64,000 nucleotides of DNA from Ignavibacteria bacterium (GTDB lineage Bacteria; Bacteroidota; Ignavibacteria; Tepidaquicellales; Tepidaquicellaceae): positions 161,790 to 225,789 of the forward strand of contig JADJTX010000006.1 of the NCBI GenBank assembly GCA_016710985.1. Reading direction: 5' to 3'. A program made the position numbers and the translations under genes. This document shows, in pieces, positions 61,247 to 64,000 of the stretch. Numbering within the stretch: the first letter of the stretch is position 1; each line of letters opens with the position of its first letter. The notes beneath the pieces were generated by a model, which saw nothing but the letters and a program-made list of their open reading frames with translations, did not search any database and was not told the DNA's origin.

Positions 61247-63773
61247 TTATTTCATCACTATCAATTTTTTTGAAACGGTAATGCCCTCAGTCTTCATTGA
61301 TAATAACAACCACCGCATGGAAAATTTCCTGCACTCCATAATACAGAATATCTTCCTGCATTTGTATCTGACTGACCGAGTGGAAACTCTTTTCCCAGTG
61401 AATTATAGATCCTGAGAGTCACAAAACCTTTTTCTTTTATTGAATAATTATGACTGTTGATGGATTAAAGGATTAGGATAATCTCTGTTCCAAGACTATA
61501 ATCCGGAAACTATACCTGCCTCGGAATTTATATCCTCAAATAATCATCGAATCTTGATTCAACTATTGAGTCCTGTTATTGATCTTTCTTTCCATACAAG
61601 TCTGAACCTGTAAGCATTAATATGAGTCCGTTGGGAAAATGATTGCCGATATCAATGCTTGAATTGACTGTTGAGTCGCCAAGATAAAAACTTTGTGATC
61701 CCTGAGGTAGAGTAATTATAGTGACCGCCTGCGGCTATTGTTGATGAATCATTTGAATTTCTCAGCCATCCGAATGCGGTGAAATAATATGATGACGAAT
61801 TGTTGTCTGTTCAATCCCCAGAGACCCGACTCCGTTGATGTTTCTGCCGGTGCAATTCCCAAAAATATTTTTATCGGAATAATTTCCGAGGTTTATTCCC
61901 ATGGTATGAACTGGAGCCTAACGTATCATAATTATAATTTATGAATCCGTCCTCAGAAGGAAATGAAGAAAAGCCATTTGAGAAATTTATACCTAAGGTT
62001 TGATTTTGGTAAAGTAATTTCCTCGGATGAAATGTTATTTAGCCTGAAGTCAAAACCGATGACCCCCTTTGGTGATTACCATTTTCTGAAACAGAGTCCA
62101 CGTGCTTTAAATATCGCAAGGAATAATTTGTTTTGATAAATGCGGACTTAGACTGGACCCAGGCATCGCCACTATTGCCGATGTCAGATTGCTGTCCAGA
62201 AGAAAATGCTACCCCGATACATGATCTTTAAAAATGTCTCCCTCCACTCTGATAAGTAATGTAGTAAACCAGGGCATAGTTGGCCACATCAGGGAGTAAA
62301 CTCTTAACTGAGGAGAGTTGTCTGCAAAGCCTAGGGACTACCAGTTTGTACCGTTATATACGAGGAAAAAATATCAAGATTGCTGTTAATGTTGGAGCTC
62401 CAGACAACAACCGTATGCGAAACTGCGGGGTTTGAAAATTGTTAAGAAAAAATTATTATCCGTTACCGCGGTTTTACTTTCCAATATTGCCAAACAAGAC
62501 TTTACGTACTCTATTGGTCGATCTTGAGTTCCAGTGTGTCCCATCTTTCATAAGCCTAGTTTTGGAGTAGTCAAGATTAAATACCATGTATTATTTTTTC
62601 AAATTTGGATTTATAATTATACACAGGTGAATAGGCTATGGTTGGTGCCAAAGCGTCCGCGAGAGCTGATACAGAAAGGAGATAAAAATCCCGAGGCATA
62701 AAATGGAGTTTTCTCATAAGTTGTTTGCTTTCTTTTAAACTTATAAACAGACTTTAAACTTTAAATGCATTTTGTTTAACCAATTTGAGCAGAACGGCGG
62801 GCTGTACAAAAGGAAAGATGACCTCATAGTAACCCCAAAGTAGAAAATTATTAATAAAATAATATTTCTATGTTCTCTGTTTGTATGAGGTTTAATATAA
62901 AAGCAGGAGAATAAATTAATAAGTCTCAAAACCTGTTGATCGTCAAACTAAAGGTATTATTGATCTGATAATTTCTTGTTTTCCCATCTGTATCTCCCGA
63001 AATTGTTTGTCGGTCCTTCGGAATGTGAAAAAGGCTGTACAAAATCATTGGTTTGAGTTCCAGTCTTACTGGATATTATAACTAAAATCTTCAAAAACCA
63101 GGAAGAGATGTGGAATGCTAAGTTCCCCGGCTACAGCAGAGAAAAGCCGAATACCGATCGGCTGGCGGAAAAGTAGTGGGGCTGCCGGAGATAGTAACTT
63201 CCCCACTTCACTAAATAGGCATAACCATTAAATTGTTAAGGCTTTCTTGCCTGCAGATATGAAGGACCTGCTCCCAAGATAAAGAAGTAACTAACTCTTT
63301 CTTCATCCAGAGACTCCTATGTAGGGTGTCAGAGTTAACTGGTTCGGACCTAGTATTCAAAACTCTACAACCTGTCTCCCATTAAACGAGAAGGGGTTAC
63401 CTACAGCTCTGCGTCTGGGGAATATGCTGTTCACCTTTGTTATGCTTGATCCTATATGGCGCATGTAAGGATTGCTTTCCCCCGACCATTGCTGTTATTA
63501 AAAAGATGGTAATATCAGATTTGAATCAAAGAAGAGAATCGTTATCCGTTCCTCCCGGGAAAATCCATGGGACCTCCTGCGTAACCTTGTGCAGGTATAT
63601 TTCCGTTTGGAGTAACATTTGGGGTACGAGTGTATTCGCTTCAGTTTCTTGTAGTCAGCAAATTAAAGTTCGCCCTAAACCACGGCGTAGAATCCGCCTT
63701 CAGGTAAAGACTTTGCTGAGCAAACGAAAAGGGATATTCCGATTAAGAAAATTGAAAGTAATGATCTTTTCAT
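61247..63773 (-). pseudogene. T9SS-exported protein, heavily frameshifted
   Basis: The start is clear: ATG at 63771-63773 encodes MKRSLLSIFLIGISLFVCSA, a signal peptide, followed by KSLPEGGFYAVV and a stop. The end is also clear: near 61450-61495, with two missing bases restored, the sequence reads NYPNPFNPSTVINYSIKEK. Then comes GFVTLRIYNSLGKEFPLGQS, AGRYSVLWSAGNFP and, after another lost base, TEGITVSKKLIVMK with stop at 61247. Between them stops occur in every frame, but scattered pieces look coding. So one gene of about 840 codons is broken by many single-base losses. Sequencing error at low coverage or rapid decay are both possible. Confidence 0.7.
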
Positions 63774-64000
63774 CTGATAGTTTTAAAGAGGGTTGATGGA
63801 TGGATGATAACCAAATATATTGTTTGTGTTTTTGGTTCGTGAATGTTTCTTGTCGGCTGGCGCGTGGTTTTGGGGGCTGGGCACGCCGTTCGACGTTTTA
63901 AATTCCTTTTACCTGAGAATAAGACATGAAAGAAAATTTTTTTAAATATTGCTTTGTGACTTTTGTGACTTGGTAGTAGTAATAATAAGACTCACTCAAT

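Noticed and set aside
62741..62929. 62-codon minus-strand frame near the right end
   Set aside because: It falls within the frameshifted T9SS gene and is most likely an accidental open stretch between indels.
63437..63796. 119-codon plus-strand frame at the right end
   Set aside because: It lies opposite the signal-peptide end of the broken T9SS gene and has no protein-like composition.
1..64000. tRNA, rRNA, transposon or phage genes
   Set aside because: I looked for cloverleaf-like segments with TTCGA-type loops, rRNA cores and integrase or transposase motifs in the gaps and saw none.

Overview
The window is AT-rich bacterial DNA of the FCB superphylum and most resembles Ignavibacteria. 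Three signs point there. Secreted proteins end in a type IX secretion (Por) sorting domain with the NYPNPFNP motif. Candidate promoters have the Bacteroidetes form TTG-N20/21-TAnnTTTG. Nearly every gene junction carries phrase-like short tandem repeats. I see no rRNA, tRNA, transposase, integrase or CRISPR array.

Layout. 0.2-6.2 kb: a ribosome hibernation factor, then an ion-homeostasis run (NhaP-like antiporter, NhaA, P2-type ATPase) whose members are separated by the same degenerate repeat. 6.2-23 kb: two small envelope proteins and three of four large paralogues that fuse a class III cyclase-like domain, a STAND/NB-ARC ATPase and TPRs. Among them lie a T9SS-exported protein, an SGNH esterase with dockerin-like repeats, and an AlgI-type MBOAT/SGNH acylation pair. 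22.8-34.7 kb: a dense set of six GNAT acetyltransferases, an ABC-F ribosome-protection-type ATPase (frameshifted), RsgA, and a heterodimeric ABC exporter with one broken half. This looks like a drug or metabolite protection island. 34.7-35 kb: a complete small transcription unit (promoter, 34-codon ORF, terminator). 35-38 kb: the fourth cyclase/STAND paralogue. 38-46 kb: housekeeping genes (asparaginyl-tRNA synthetase, NYN protein, rhodanese, MBL-rhodanese sulfur enzyme, fructose bisphosphatase, ABC-2 transporter operon, HD protein). 46.6-52.5 kb: TPM proteins, an ExbB/ExbD/ExbD energiser, a STAS protein, adenylate kinase and RlmN. 52.7-61.2 kb: small orphan genes, a HEPN/DUF2188 pair, a HigBA-type toxin-antitoxin pair and a 14 x 21-bp array of dyads. 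61.2-63.8 kb: a heavily frameshifted T9SS-exported protein.

Two themes run through the window. First, conserved genes (asparaginyl-tRNA synthetase, ABC-F, MBL-rhodanese, TPM protein, VOC protein, the terminal T9SS protein) are interrupted by mostly single-base losses, often in short homopolymers. That pattern fits uncorrected sequencing indels at least as well as gene decay. Second, the tandem repeats at gene ends often supply stop codons, C-terminal tails or even a start codon.

The observations I rate most worth following are: the charge-swapped nucleotide-selecting pair (Lys/Asp against Glu/Arg) among the four cyclase-like paralogues; the exactly phased 21-bp dyad array upstream of HigBA; the self-contained ~215-nt transcription unit at 34.7-35.0 kb; and the GNAT/ABC-F/exporter island.
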